A DNA stretch of 59,234 nt, from NCBI RefSeq assembly GCF_029265375.1, contig NZ_JAJUJJ010000018.1:1-59234 (forward strand), written 5' to 3'. Shown in pieces: positions 17,317-27,948 of this stretch. This stretch comes from Nesterenkonia sp. (GTDB lineage: Bacteria; Actinomycetota; Actinomycetes; Actinomycetales; Micrococcaceae). The notes beneath the pieces were generated by a model that made no database searches, was not told the origin of the DNA, and saw only the letters and a program-made list of their open reading frames with translations. The stretch's first letter is position 1, and every line of letters begins with the position of its first letter. The translations under genes and the position numbers were made by a program.

Positions 17317-18774
17317 ATGGCCGCTGATATTGGAGTGACCGGACTGGCTGTGATGGGCGCCAACCTCGCCCGAAACCTGGCTCGCAACGGCTATACGGTG
17401 GCCCTGCACAACCGGACGGCGGCGAAGACGGATGCGCTGATCAACTCCTACTCCTCTGAGGGGGAGTTTGTGCGCACCGAAAGCCTGGCTGAGCTGGTGG
17501 GCGCCCTGCAGCGTCCGCGGCGGGTGCTGATCATGGTCAAGGCTGGTGCCCCGGTGGATGCGGTGATTGATGAGCTGGTGCCGCTGCTGGATGAGGGCGA
17601 TATTGTCATCGATGCCGGCAACTCGTTCTTTGAGGAGACCCGGCGCCGGGAGGAGACCCTGCGCGGACACGGCCTGCATTTTGTGGGTGTGGGGGTCTCC
17701 GGCGGTGAGGAGGGTGCTCTGCACGGGCCCTCGATCATGCCCGGTGGCTCGCGTGAGTCCTATGAGACCTTGGGCCCGATGCTGGAGAAGATCGCTGCTG
17801 ACTATCACGGCGAACCCTGCTGCGCCTGGGTGGGTACCGATGGTGCCGGCCACTACGTGAAGATGGTGCACAACGGCATCGAGTACGCCGATATGCAGGT
17901 CATCGGTGAGGCCTATGACCTGATGCGGCAGCTGGCCGGGCTGGAGCCGGCTGAGCAGGCGGCGGTATTCCGGGAGTGGAACACCACCGACCTGGCCTCG
18001 TATCTGATTGAGATCACCTCTGAGGTGCTCGAGCAGGAGGATGAGCTCACCGGCCGGCCGCTGGTGGATGTGATCGTCGACGCTGCCGGGCAGAAGGGCA
18101 CCGGACGGTGGACGGCGATCTCCGGTCTGGAGGTCGGCTCCCCGGTGACTACGATCGCTGAGTCTGTCTTTGCCCGTTCGATCTCTTCGCAGCAGCAGCT
18201 GCGCCGGATCACCCGGGATGCTTTTGCCGCCGGGGTGGGAAGCCCGGTACCGGCCGATGAGCTCTACGGATCCGGAGAGGCCCGGCAGAGCTTTGTGGAG
18301 GATATCCGCAAAGCGCTCTACGCCTCGAAGCTGGTCTCCTACGCCCAGGGCTTCGATATGCTCACCGCCGCCGGCGCCGAGTACGGCTGGGACCTGGATA
18401 TGCGCACTATCGCCTCCCTGTGGCGGGCCGGGTGCATCATCCGGGCTGATCTGCTCGACACCATCATGAAGGCCTACCAGCACGCTGATGAGCGGCCGGC
18501 GAACCTGCTGCTGGCCCCGGAGTTCACCGAGGCCATCAACGAATGCCTGCCGGCCTGGCGCCGAGTGGTCGCCGCAGCAGCCACCTACGGGGTGCCGGCC
18601 CCGGTGTTCTCCTCCTCACTGGCATACTACGACTCGCTGCGCGCCGAGCGGCTGCCAGCCTCGCTGACCCAGGGACTGCGCGACTACTTCGGCGCCCACA
18701 CCTACCAGCGGGTCGACAAGCCCGGCACCTTCCACATCCGCTGGTCAGAGGACCGGACCGAAGCCGAGGTGTAG
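17317..18774 (+). CDS. gnd: 6-phosphogluconate dehydrogenase, NADP-dependent, decarboxylating
   Basis: This 485-residue enzyme converts 6-phosphogluconate to ribulose 5-phosphate in the oxidative pentose phosphate pathway. The dinucleotide-binding motif is GLAVMGANLARN (9-20). IVIDAGNSFFEETRRREE, GVGVSGGEEGALHGPSIMPGG and the catalytic-lysine region AGHYVKMVHNGIEYADMQ are textbook. The length fits the long (GndA) class. AGGGAG precedes the ATG. It is convergent with epsC, with only 6 bases between. Confidence 0.97.
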   Translation: MAADIGVTGLAVMGANLARNLARNGYTVALHNRTAAKTDALINSYSSEGEFVRTESLAELVGALQRPRRVLIMVKAGAPVDAVIDELVPLLDEGDIVIDAGNSFFEETRRREETLRGHGLHFVGVGVSGGEEGALHGPSIMPGGSRESYETLGPMLEKIAADYHGEPCCAWVGTDGAGHYVKMVHNGIEYADMQVIGEAYDLMRQLAGLEPAEQAAVFREWNTTDLASYLIEITSEVLEQEDELTGRPLVDVIVDAAGQKGTGRWTAISGLEVGSPVTTIAESVFARSISSQQQLRRITRDAFAAGVGSPVPADELYGSGEARQSFVEDIRKALYASKLVSYAQGFDMLTAAGAEYGWDLDMRTIASLWRAGCIIRADLLDTIMKAYQHADERPANLLLAPEFTEAINECLPAWRRVVAAAATYGVPAPVFSSSLAYYDSLRAERLPASLTQGLRDYFGAHTYQRVDKPGTFHIRWSEDRTEAEV

Positions 18775-18780
18775 CGCAGT

Positions 18781-19368
18781 TCAGATGAACAGCGCCGGGT
18801 CCAGGGCGTAGGCCGCCGGGTCCACCAGCGGCTTATGCTCCTCCTCGCGGCGCTTGCGATCCTTGGCCGGGACCCCGATCAGCACCGAGTGCGCAGGCGC
18901 GGATTTGACCACCACAGCATTGGCGCCGACCGCTGAGTGCTCGCCGATCTCCACCGGGCCGAGCACTTTGGCTCCAGCACCGACCACCACGCCGTCGCGC
19001 AGCGTGGGATGCCGCTTGGTCTGCTCCAGGGAGGTTCCGCCGAGGGTCACCCCCTGGTAGAGCATGCAGTCATCGCCGATCTCGGTGGTCTCTCCGATCA
19101 CCACTCCCATCCCGTGATCGATGAAGAAGCGGCGGCCGATGGTCGCCCCGGGATGGATCTCGATGCCGGTGAGGCTCCGCGCCACCTGGGAGAGCACCCG
19201 GGCGGGAGTCTTCAGGGGCGTGATCTGCCACATCTTATGGGCCACCCGGTGGGCCCAGATGGCGTGCAGCCCGGAGTAGGCCAGCACGATCTCGGCATTG
19301 CTGCGCGCAGCAGGGTCATGCTCGCGCGCTGCGGTGATGTCCTCGCGCAATCGGGACAGAAAGCCCAC
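18781..19368 (-). CDS. epsC: Serine O-acetyltransferase
   Basis: This 195-residue enzyme acetylates serine with acetyl-CoA, the first step of cysteine synthesis. A helical N-terminal part precedes a left-handed beta-helix of hexapeptide repeats ([30 protein letters not shown], split around residues 72-101), with the catalytic His near 85. The GTG at 19368 is chosen because AAAGGA lies 9 bases upstream. It follows cysK by 52 bases in the same direction, forming the usual cysK-epsC pair. Confidence 0.95.
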   Translation of the reverse strand: MGFLSRLREDITAAREHDPAARSNAEIVLAYSGLHAIWAHRVAHKMWQITPLKTPARVLSQVARSLTGIEIHPGATIGRRFFIDHGMGVVIGETTEIGDDCMLYQGVTLGGTSLEQTKRHPTLRDGVVVGAGAKVLGPVEIGEHSAVGANAVVVKSAPAHSVLIGVPAKDRKRREEEHKPLVDPAAYALDPALFI

Positions 19369-19420
19369 GGCAGTGTTCCTTTCGCAGTAGAACGGGAGCC
19401 GGCGCCTCCGGCGGGAGGGC

Positions 19421-20353
19421 CTAGCCGCGGATGTCTTCGTAGAGCAGGGTGGAGATGTAGCGCTCACCGAAGTCGGCGGCCAGGGTGACGATCAGCTTGT
19501 CACGCATCTCCTCGCGGGAGGCGACTTCCAGGGCGGCCGCCACCATGGCGCCGGTGGAGATTCCTCCCAGGATGCCTTCCTTGGTGCCCAGTTCGCGGGC
19601 GGTGGTGATGGAGCGCTCCAGGTTGGCGGTGACCACCTCGTTGTAGATGTCGGTGTCCAGCACCTCCGGCACAAAGTTGGGGCCGATGCCCTGGATCTTG
19701 TGCGGGCCGGCCTGGCCGCCGGAGAGAATCGGTGAGTCCTCCGGCTCGACTGCGACGATGTGCAGATCCGGCTTGTGCTCGCGCAGCCGGCGTCCGGCGC
19801 CGGTGATGGTGCCGCCAGTGCCGATGCCGGAGACCAGCACGTCCACCGCGCCGTCGGTGTCCCGCCAGATCTCTTCACCGGTGGTGTTGTAGTGGATGGT
19901 GGGGTTGGCCTCATTGGCGAACTGGCGGGCCCAGATCGCGTTCTCGGTCTCCTCCACGATCGCCTTGGCCCGCTCCACCGCGCCGCGCATGCCGTCGGCG
20001 CCGGGGGTGAGCACAATCTCTGCGCCGTAGGCGCGCAGCATCACCCGGCGCTCTGTGGACATGGTCTCCGGCATGGTCAGCACCACGCGGTAGCCGCGTG
20101 CGGCCCCCACCATCGCCAGGGCGATGCCGGTGTTGCCGGATGTGCCCTCCACAATGGTGCCTCCGGGCTTGAGAACTCCGGCCTGCTCGGCGGCATCGAT
20201 GATCGCAGTGCCTATCCGGTCCTTCACGGAGGAGGCCGGGGAGTAGAACTCGAGCTTGACCGCCACGTTTCCGGGGAGGTCGGCGTCCAGCGAGTTCAGC
20301 CGGACCAGGGGAGTGTTGCCTACCGCCTCGGTGATGTTGTTCAGCATGCCCAT
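19421..20353 (-). CDS. cysK: Cysteine synthase A (O-acetylserine sulfhydrylase)
   Basis: This 310-residue PLP enzyme makes cysteine from O-acetylserine and sulfide. The PLP lysine is K44 in SSVKDRIG. The substrate loop is [10 protein letters not shown] and the phosphate-binding glycine loop is [11 protein letters not shown]. Length and order are standard. The C-terminus continues to YEDIRG, and it would bind the EpsC tail in the cysteine synthase complex, though the EpsC tail here ends in ALFI. AAAGG lies 10 bases before the ATG. Confidence 0.96.
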   Translation of the reverse strand: MGMLNNITEAVGNTPLVRLNSLDADLPGNVAVKLEFYSPASSVKDRIGTAIIDAAEQAGVLKPGGTIVEGTSGNTGIALAMVGAARGYRVVLTMPETMSTERRVMLRAYGAEIVLTPGADGMRGAVERAKAIVEETENAIWARQFANEANPTIHYNTTGEEIWRDTDGAVDVLVSGIGTGGTITGAGRRLREHKPDLHIVAVEPEDSPILSGGQAGPHKIQGIGPNFVPEVLDTDIYNEVVTANLERSITTARELGTKEGILGGISTGAMVAAALEVASREEMRDKLIVTLAADFGERYISTLLYEDIRG

Positions 20354-20405
20354 GGTGGTGTGACCTTTCGACGCGTGTGCTTGTTCAGTTGTGCTTCGCC
20401 TGGAC

Positions 20406-20957
20406 TCAGCCTACCGAGGAGAGCATCTCCGGCCGCATCCAATGTGACCAATGCTTACGCAGCAGAGCGACCTTCGGCTCGATGATGAAATGGCAGTAGC
20501 CGACGTCGGGCCGGCGCTGGTGGAAGTTCTGGTGCTCCGCCTCGGCCTCGTAAACCTCGCCCAGCGGTTCCAGGGTGGTGACGATGGGCCGGTCGAAGTG
20601 CTGCTGTGCGGCGGCGATCGCCGCAGCGAACTCCTCACGCTCCTCCTGGTCCCGGTAGAACATGGCCGAGCGGTACTGTGGGCCGACGTCGCAGCCCTGG
20701 CGGTTCAGCGAAGTGGGGTCGTGCACGGAGAAGAAGACCTCGTAGAGCACCTGGGCCGGCAGCTGGTCGGGGTCGAAGCGGATCTCCACAGCCTCGGCGT
20801 GATCGGTGCCGCCGCTGCAGACCGCCTCATAGTGGGCGGTCTCGGCCGAGCCGCCGGTGTAGACGCTGCGCACTGCCTGGACCCCGCGCAGCCGGCGAGC
20901 CACCGAGTCCAGACACCAGAAGCAGCCGGCTGCCAGTACCACTGTCCGATCACTCAT
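20406..20957 (-). CDS. msrA: Peptide-methionine (S)-S-oxide reductase
   Basis: This 183-residue MsrA reduces the S isomer of methionine sulfoxide. The catalytic motif GCFWC (11-15) lies at the start and [28 protein letters not shown] is conserved. [15 protein letters not shown] contains the C-terminal region. It lies upstream of cysK on the same strand, and the cysK promoter falls at its 3' end. Confidence 0.96.
   Translation of the reverse strand: MSDRTVVLAAGCFWCLDSVARRLRGVQAVRSVYTGGSAETAHYEAVCSGGTDHAEAVEIRFDPDQLPAQVLYEVFFSVHDPTSLNRQGCDVGPQYRSAMFYRDQEEREEFAAAIAAAQQHFDRPIVTTLEPLGEVYEAEAEHQNFHQRRPDVGYCHFIIEPKVALLRKHWSHWMRPEMLSSVG
20408..20413 (-). promoter_or_regulatory. -10 element of cysK-epsC
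   Basis: TAGGCT on the minus strand overlaps the msrA stop codon and lies 54 bases before the cysK start. Confidence 0.45.
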
Positions 20958-21015
20958 ACCGATGCCAACTGAGCCGGTGAGCGGTTCATTCCTGGCCCTG
21001 CGGCGTGCGGGGCGA

Positions 21016-21021
21016 TAGGTT
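21016..21021 (+). promoter_or_regulatory. -10 element of the Nif3-like gene
   Basis: TAGGTT ends 9 bases before the ATG at 21031, supporting that start over the GTG at 21058. Confidence 0.4.
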
Positions 21022-21030
21022 CAACTGGAG

Positions 21031-21903
21031 ATGTTCCCGACCGAAAGCGAGCTCACAGTGACCGTCACCCCCACACTGCAGCAGGTGCTCGACGTCGTCG
21101 ACGAACTGTGGCCTGCCTCCCTGGCCGAGGACTGGGACGCAGTGGGCCTGGTGGCCGGACGCCGTGAGGCGGAGGTCCGCAGGATCCATTTCGCCGTGGA
21201 CCCGGTCGCCGCGGTGGTGGAGGAGGCCTGCCAGGCGCGGGCCGATCTGCTGATCACCCATCACCCGCTGCTGCTGCGCGGTGTCCACTCAGTGGAGGCT
21301 GGCACGTTCAAGGGCGAGGTGATCCACCGACTGATCGAGTCCGGCTGCGCGCTGCTGACCGCGCACACCAATGGTGACTCAGCGGTCGGGGGAGTCAATG
21401 ATGTGCTCGCCGAGATCCTGGGACTGCAGGATGCTCAGCCGCTGCAGCCGGCAGCCGACGGCCTGGCCGAAGAGGGTCTGGGGCGGATCGGCACGCTGCC
21501 GCAGAGCACCACGCTGGGGGACTTCGCCGCCACGGTGTTTGAGATTCTTCCCGCGGTGGCCGGTGGTGTGCGAGTGGCCGGTGACCGTGATGCCATCATT
21601 CAACGGGTCGCGTTGTGCGGCGGGGCTGGGGACTCTCTGCTGGCCGCGGTGCGGGCCAGCGACGCCGATGTGTACCTCACCGCTGACCTGCGGCACCACC
21701 CTGCCTCTGAGGCGCGCGAGGCCGTGGGCGGGGACCGGCCCTATCTGATCGATGTCTCTCACTTCGCCAGCGAATGGCTGTGGCTGCCGGCGGCGGCCCA
21801 GACCCTGGACCGCCGTCTTGCCGATGCCGGCTTCGACGTGGAGATCGCGGTCTCCGGCATCAATACAGACCCGTGGGACTTCGTCCTCACACCCGGGCGC
21901 TGA
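21031..21903 (+). CDS. Nif3-like dinuclear metal-centre protein
   Basis: This 290-residue protein belongs to the NIF3/YbgI (GTP cyclohydrolase I type 2-like) family, which forms hexamers around a two-metal site. LLITHHPLLLRG carries metal-binding histidines, HTNGDSAVGGVND gives further ligands, and DVSHFASEW near the C-terminus completes the site. The biochemical role is unsettled. In many actinobacteria a zinc-ribbon protein gene lies between this gene and the RNase H gene; here the RNase H gene follows directly after 20 bases. Confidence 0.88.
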   Translation: MFPTESELTVTVTPTLQQVLDVVDELWPASLAEDWDAVGLVAGRREAEVRRIHFAVDPVAAVVEEACQARADLLITHHPLLLRGVHSVEAGTFKGEVIHRLIESGCALLTAHTNGDSAVGGVNDVLAEILGLQDAQPLQPAADGLAEEGLGRIGTLPQSTTLGDFAATVFEILPAVAGGVRVAGDRDAIIQRVALCGGAGDSLLAAVRASDADVYLTADLRHHPASEAREAVGGDRPYLIDVSHFASEWLWLPAAAQTLDRRLADAGFDVEIAVSGINTDPWDFVLTPGR

Positions 21904-21909
21904 GCGGGG

Positions 21910-21915
21910 TAGGGT
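21910..21915 (+). promoter_or_regulatory. -10 element of rnhA, leaderless type
   Basis: TAGGGT ends 8 bases before the GTG at 21924. Confidence 0.45.
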
Positions 21916-21923
21916 TTCCCCCT

Positions 21924-22379
21924 GTGACTGATCTGATCGTAGAGGCCGACGGCGGCAGCCGCGGCAACCCTGGTATCGCTGGTGCTGGAGCGCTGGTGCG
22001 CAATGAGCAGGGCCAGGTCCTGGCCGCCGTCGCCGTCCCACTGGGCAAAGCCAGCAACAATGTCGCCGAGTACAGCGGCCTGATTGCCGGGCTGCGACTG
22101 GCCCGTGAGATTGATTCCCAGGCGATGGTGGAGGTCCGCATGGACTCCAAGCTTGTGGTGGAGCAGATGAGCGGCCGGTGGAAGATCAAACATGCCGATA
22201 TGAAGCGGCTCGCCGACGAGGCCAGCCGCATCCTGCCGCCGATGCAGGTCCGCTACACCTGGGTCCCGCGGGCGGAGAATCTCGACGCCGACCGGCTGAG
22301 CAATGAGGCCATGGACGCCTCCGCCGCCGGCACCGAATGGGATCCGACTGCAAGCCGGATCCAGCCTATTCCGAACTGA
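21924..22379 (+). CDS. rnhA: Ribonuclease HI-like protein, single domain
   Basis: This 151-residue protein degrades RNA in RNA-DNA hybrids by family inference. Candidate metal-binding acids are the Asp in VEADGGSRGNPG, the Glu in NNVAEYSGLIAGL, the Asp in VRMDSKLVVEQM and the Asp in ENLDADRLSNEAMD. In many actinobacteria this domain is fused to a histidine-phosphatase domain; here the protein ends after the RNase H fold. The GTG start is set by the adjacent -10. The last 14 bases overlap the convergent yaaA gene. Confidence 0.88.
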   Translation: MTDLIVEADGGSRGNPGIAGAGALVRNEQGQVLAAVAVPLGKASNNVAEYSGLIAGLRLAREIDSQAMVEVRMDSKLVVEQMSGRWKIKHADMKRLADEASRILPPMQVRYTWVPRAENLDADRLSNEAMDASAAGTEWDPTASRIQPIPN

Positions 22380-23133
22380 TCAGGTCCAGCTGGTGCCCGC
22401 GGCGCCCGGTGGCCGGGCGGACCTCCACCTCCCAGCGGGCTGAGGCGATCTCGGCGACCTCGTCCACGTTGGTCGGCCGTCTTCTGCTGCGCAGCAGCAT
22501 TCCGGCCAGTTCGCCCCGGGCATGCTTGGCGAAGTGGGTGACCACCTTCCGCTGACCATTGCGCACCGTGAAGCTGTTGACCGCCAGGGTCTGTTCTGCC
22601 GGCGGTGAGTAGGCGGCCGCATAGGTGGCGGACCGACAGTCGATGACCAGCTGATCGGCTGCCTGGCGGCCCATCGGCTCAGCGAGGGCCTGTTTCCACC
22701 AGGTGCTCAGCCGGCCGATCCCCGGCAGCGAGACACCCATGGAAAGCCGGTAGGCCGGAATCTGGTCGGCGAATCCCACCGCGCCGAAGAGCCCGGAGAA
22801 GATCCGCACGCTCTCTGCGGCGCGGCGGTGTTGGGCGGCTGTGAGCGTCTCCGGCTTCAGGGCCTCGAACAGCACGCCGGTGTAGATCTGCCAGGCCGGG
22901 GCAGCCGGTGCCTGGTCCAGCTCGGTATTGCGGCGGACCTCCGGGATCACTCTGGCGCCCACCTTCAGAACCTCTTGGGCCTCGTCGCCGGCGCTGACCT
23001 CGCTCAGGGCGGTGAGCACCTGCCTGCGCTGCGGCGCCAGCTCAGGCATGGCCAGCGAGTTCAGGTCCAGACGCGCGTCCCGTTTCTCGGCCGGCGGGGT
23101 CTTACCTTCGGAAGGAGGCAGCAGAATAAGCAC
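22366..23133 (-). CDS. yaaA: YaaA peroxide-stress protein (UPF0246)
   Basis: This 255-residue protein opens with the family signature LILLPPSEGKTPP. It also has the middle motif SGLFGAVGFADQIPAYRLSMGVSLPG and the C-terminal NSFTVRNGQRKVVTHFAKHARGELAG. In E. coli YaaA lowers free iron during peroxide stress, and the fold binds DNA. It fits with the nearby methionine sulfoxide reductases only in a general oxidative-stress sense. The start is GTG, with a TAGGGT -10 ending 6 bases before it. Confidence 0.92.
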   Translation of the reverse strand: MLILLPPSEGKTPPAEKRDARLDLNSLAMPELAPQRRQVLTALSEVSAGDEAQEVLKVGARVIPEVRRNTELDQAPAAPAWQIYTGVLFEALKPETLTAAQHRRAAESVRIFSGLFGAVGFADQIPAYRLSMGVSLPGIGRLSTWWKQALAEPMGRQAADQLVIDCRSATYAAAYSPPAEQTLAVNSFTVRNGQRKVVTHFAKHARGELAGMLLRSRRRPTNVDEVAEIASARWEVEVRPATGRRGHQLDLISSE

Positions 23134-23139
23134 CGCAAT

Positions 23140-23145
23140 ACCCTA
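23140..23145 (-). promoter_or_regulatory. -10 element of yaaA, leaderless type
   Basis: TAGGGT on the minus strand ends 6 bases before the GTG start. The region 23146-23313 holds no gene. Confidence 0.5.
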
Positions 23146-23313
23146 GCAATCCGACGCCGGCCCCGATTCCGTGGGGCCGAACCGGCACCGGCGTCCCGAA
23201 CAGGCACCGACACCGCCGGCCAGGAACACTGTGAGCACCACAGGTGTTGGGCCCCCTGCAGGTCCCTTGAGGACTGCCGCTGCATGTCATACGCGAAAGG
23301 AGGCTGCGCACAC

Positions 23314-24285
23314 ATGGCCGCACGCATAGGATTCGGCAGCGCGCCGCTGGGCAATATGTTCCGCGATATCAGTGAGGACGAGGCCCGTTCGACCGTCGCA
23401 GCCGCCTGGAACGCCGGCATCCGGTACTTCGACACCGCGCCGTTCTACGGAGCGGCTCTGGCAGAGCTGCGTCTGGGGAGGTGCTCTCCCGATACGACCG
23501 CGATGAGTACCGCCTGGGCGCCAAAGTCGGCCGTGTGATCTCTGAGGAGCACGAGCCGAAGGAGGGTCCCTTCGCCGATGGGCGGCAGAAGAAGATCATC
23601 ACCGACTACAGCACGGACTCCGTCAAGCGCTCGATCGAGCAGAGCCTGCAGCGGCTGCAGACCGACCGCCTGGACTACGTGTTCGTCCACGACGTCTCCC
23701 GGGACTTCCACGGCGACGACTGGATCGCTTGCCTTTGAGCAGGTCCGCACGGGCGCTTTCACCGTCCTGAGCCGGATGCAGGAGGAGGGCGTCATCTCCG
23801 GCTGGGGCTTAGGGGTGAACACCACCGAGCCGATCGAGCTGGCCATGGAGCTGGAGGAGACGCCCCCCAGCGTATGCCTGACCGCCACCCAGTACACACT
23901 GCTGCAGCATGAGCGGGCACTGGAGCGCATGATGCCGTTGGCCGAGCAGAAGGGCCTGCGGCTGATCGTCGGGTCCCCGTTCGACTCCGGTGCACTGCTG
24001 GGCGGAGATCACTTCCACTACGCCGAGGTGCCGCCGGCCATCCGGCAGCGGGTCCAGCAGCTTCGCGAGACGGCTGAGCAGTATGCGGTCAGCCTGAAGG
24101 ATGCGGCCATTCAGTTCTCCGCCGCGCACCCGGCGGTCAGCATGGTGATCCCTGGATCCAGCCGGCCCGAGCACCTGCGCGAGGATGCTGAGAGCATGTC
24201 GGCGCAGATACCCGCGGAGTTCTGGGAGCAGCTGCGTGACCGCGGGCTGATCTCAGAACGGGCCCCGGTGCCCGACCAGGAGTAG
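23314..24285 (+). pseudogene. Aldo/keto reductase broken by two compensating frameshifts
   Basis: Three reading-frame pieces join into one aldo/keto reductase of about 323 residues. Piece one starts at the ATG 23314 (AAAGGAGG 11 bases upstream) and includes FDTAPFYGAALAELRLG with the catalytic Asp and Tyr. Near 23475-23478 one G seems to be missing from a G run. Piece two continues LSRYDRDEYRLGAKVGR to GDDWIA. Near 23729-23733 one T seems extra, and piece three continues FEQVRTGAF to the stop at 24283. The second piece is intact, including the active-site lysine region. It resembles D-threo-aldose/pyridoxal-type dehydrogenases. It may be a recent pseudogene or reflect sequencing errors. Confidence 0.8.
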
Positions 24286-24288
24286 ACT
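24283..24288 (+). promoter_or_regulatory. -10 element of rnpB
   Basis: TAGACT overlaps the stop codon of the aldo/keto reductase and lies 12 bases before the RNase P RNA 5' helix. Confidence 0.55.
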
Positions 24289-24300
24289 CGGGTACCAGGG

Positions 24301-24648
24301 ACGGGTCGGCCAGACCATCGCGGTGCCCTTAGTGGGCATCGAGGAAAGTCCGGGCTCCGCAGGGCAGGATGGTGGGTAACGCCCACTCGGAGCAATCCGC
24401 AGGCCAGTGCCACAGAAAACAGACCGCCCCAGCACGCTGGGGTAAGGGTGAAACGGTGGTGTAAGAGACCACCAGCGCGCCGGGTGACCGGTGCGGCTCG
24501 GCAAACCCCATCCGGAGCAAGGTCGAACAGGATGCGTCATCAGGGCTGCCCGCCCGAGCATCCGGGTTGACCGCTTGAGGCCCGTGGCAACACGGCGCCC
24601 AGATGGATGATGGTCCACGACAGAACCCGGCTTACCGGCCGGCCCGTC
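24301..24648 (+). ncRNA. rnpB: RNase P RNA, bacterial type A
   Basis: This is the catalytic RNA of RNase P, which makes mature tRNA 5' ends. Conserved core segments are all present in order: GAGGAAAGTCCGGGCTC near 24341, ACAGAAAACAGACC near 24411, AGGGTGAAACGGTG near 24447, and AGATGGATGATGGTC near 24601 followed by ACAGAACCCGGCTTAC. The ends ACGGGTCGGCC and GGCCGGCCCGT form the closing P1 helix, which sets the boundaries to within a few bases. Confidence 0.97.
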
Positions 24649-24658
24649 CCGCCTGAAT

Positions 24659-24674
24659 CGTGAGATGCCTCACG
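24659..24674 (+). terminator. Short hairpin after rnpB
   Basis: A 6-bp stem CGTGAG/CTCACG with a 4-base loop lies 11 bases beyond rnpB. It has no clear U-tract, so terminator function is uncertain. Confidence 0.35.
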
Positions 24675-24724
24675 CTCTGACTGGTTTCGCCCGCAGGTGC
24701 GGCATCCGGTGGCTCCGCCTCCCG

Positions 24725-24730
24725 TAGACT
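24725..24730 (+). promoter_or_regulatory. -10 element of gap
   Basis: TAGACT lies 70 bases before the GTG start, giving a leader of about 63 bases that carries an AGGAGG ribosome site at 24785-24790. Confidence 0.5.
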
Positions 24731-24800
24731 CACCGAGGAAGGATTCTGTCCGCACAGCTCCTTTCAGGACAAAGGCGTCTATCCAGGAGGAACACCACCC

Positions 24801-26246
24801 GTGTCTGCACCCGTGAGCGAGCACCTCAACGAATGGATCGATCGTGAGGCCCAGGCGGAAGCGATGATCCCGCTGATCGGCCGTCTCTACCGGGAGAACA
24901 ACGTCGTCACCGGGATCTACGGCCGTCAGCTGGTCAACCAGTCCGCCATCGACATCCTCAAAGCCCACCGCTTCGCCCGCCAGATCGACGAGGTCGAGCT
25001 CCCCATCTCTGAGACCCTGCCTCTGGTGCAGGCGCTGACCACCCTGGACCTGGGGGCTGCCAGCATTGACATCGCCCGGCTCAACAGCCGCTTCAAGGCC
25101 TCCGGCGGTGGTGATCTGGAGCAGTTCCTGCGCACTGAACTCGCCGATGTGGTCGGTAAGAAGGGTCAGGGCCGGGCTGAGCCCCAGGACGTGGTGCTCT
25201 ACGGCTTCGGGCGAATCGGACGCCTGCTGGCACGCATCATCGTCGGCCACGCATCATCGGCCACCGGCCTGCGGCTGCGCGCCATCGTGGTGCGCAGGGC
25301 TAAGGGCAATGACCTGGCCAAGCGGGCGTCGCTGCTGCGCCGCGACTCTGTCCACGGTCCCTTCGCCGGGTCCATCCGGGTGGATGAGGAGAACCAGGCA
25401 ATCATCGCCAACGGCACCTACATCCAGGTGATCTATGCGGACAGTCCCGATCAGGTCGACTACACCGACTACGGCATCACCAACGCGGTGGTCGTGGACA
25501 ACACCGGCATCTGGCGGGATGAGGAGGGACTGAGCAAGCATCTGCAGGCCCCCGGGGCTGAACGGGTGTTGCTGACCGCCCCCGGCAAGGGTGAGCTGAA
25601 GAATATCGTTTTCGGGGTCAATCACCACAGCATCACCGGTGAGGACCGCATCCTCTCGGCAGCCAGCTGCACCACCAATGCCATCACCCCGGTGGCCAAG
25701 CTGATGAATGACACCTACGGGATCGACCACGGACACGTGGAGACGGTGCACGCCTACACCAATGACCAGAACCTGATCGACAACTACCACAAGGGGGAGC
25801 GGCGGGGTCGGTCGGCGGCGCTGAACATGGTGCTCACCGAGACCGGAGCCGCCAAGGCCGTGGCCAAGGCGCTGCCCGAACTCTCCGGCAAGCTCTCCGG
25901 CAATGCGATCCGGGTTCCGACCCCGGATGTCTCGATGGCGATTCTCAACCTGGAGCTGCAGAAGGAGACCACCAAGGAAGAGCTCAACGCTTTCCTGCGC
26001 CGAGAGTCTTTGGAAGGCGAGATGCACAGCCAGATCGACTACATCGACTCCGCCGAAGTGGTCTCCACCGACTTTGTCGGCTCCGCCGCGGCCGGCGTGG
26101 TGGACGGACTGGCCACCATCGTCAACGGCAGACAGGCCATCCTCTACGTCTGGTACGACAACGAGTACGGCTACTCAGCCCAGGTGGTGCGGGTGCTGGA
26201 GCACATGACGCAGTCGGAGCCGGTCAAATACCCTCAGACCGCCTGA
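24801..26246 (+). CDS. gap: Glyceraldehyde-3-phosphate dehydrogenase, long form
   Basis: This 481-residue protein has about 130 extra N-terminal residues before the usual Rossmann start VVLYGFGRIGRLLARI. The catalytic cysteine lies in SAASCTTNAITPV. Other GapA hallmarks are HAYTNDQNLIDN and WYDNEYGYSAQVVRVLEHM. It oxidises glyceraldehyde 3-phosphate with NAD or NADP; this long class is widespread in actinobacteria and is often annotated as a second Gap. The N-terminal extension (SEHLNEWIDREAQAEAMIPL) is helical and its role is unknown. The GTG start is supported by AGGAGG 10 bases upstream. Confidence 0.92.
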   Translation: MSAPVSEHLNEWIDREAQAEAMIPLIGRLYRENNVVTGIYGRQLVNQSAIDILKAHRFARQIDEVELPISETLPLVQALTTLDLGAASIDIARLNSRFKASGGGDLEQFLRTELADVVGKKGQGRAEPQDVVLYGFGRIGRLLARIIVGHASSATGLRLRAIVVRRAKGNDLAKRASLLRRDSVHGPFAGSIRVDEENQAIIANGTYIQVIYADSPDQVDYTDYGITNAVVVDNTGIWRDEEGLSKHLQAPGAERVLLTAPGKGELKNIVFGVNHHSITGEDRILSAASCTTNAITPVAKLMNDTYGIDHGHVETVHAYTNDQNLIDNYHKGERRGRSAALNMVLTETGAAKAVAKALPELSGKLSGNAIRVPTPDVSMAILNLELQKETTKEELNAFLRRESLEGEMHSQIDYIDSAEVVSTDFVGSAAAGVVDGLATIVNGRQAILYVWYDNEYGYSAQVVRVLEHMTQSEPVKYPQTA

Positions 26247-26252
26247 AGCGAC

Positions 26253-26258
26253 TAGGCT
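26253..26258 (+). promoter_or_regulatory. -10 element of ettA, leaderless type
   Basis: TAGGCT ends 7 bases before the ATG. No Shine-Dalgarno sequence is visible. Confidence 0.55.
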
Positions 26259-26265
26259 GAAGACC

Positions 26266-27934
<1,669 letters not shown>

Positions 27935-27948
<14 letters not shown>

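Noticed and set aside
15061-18483. Very long open frame on the minus strand opposite zapE, ppk2 and gnd
   Set aside because: The three plus-strand genes are unambiguous. The antisense translation is rich in His, Gly and Arg with no family resemblance, a usual effect of high GC content.
20354-20405. Cysteine- or SAM-responsive riboswitch before cysK
   Set aside because: The leader is about 50 bases and shows no known riboswitch core.
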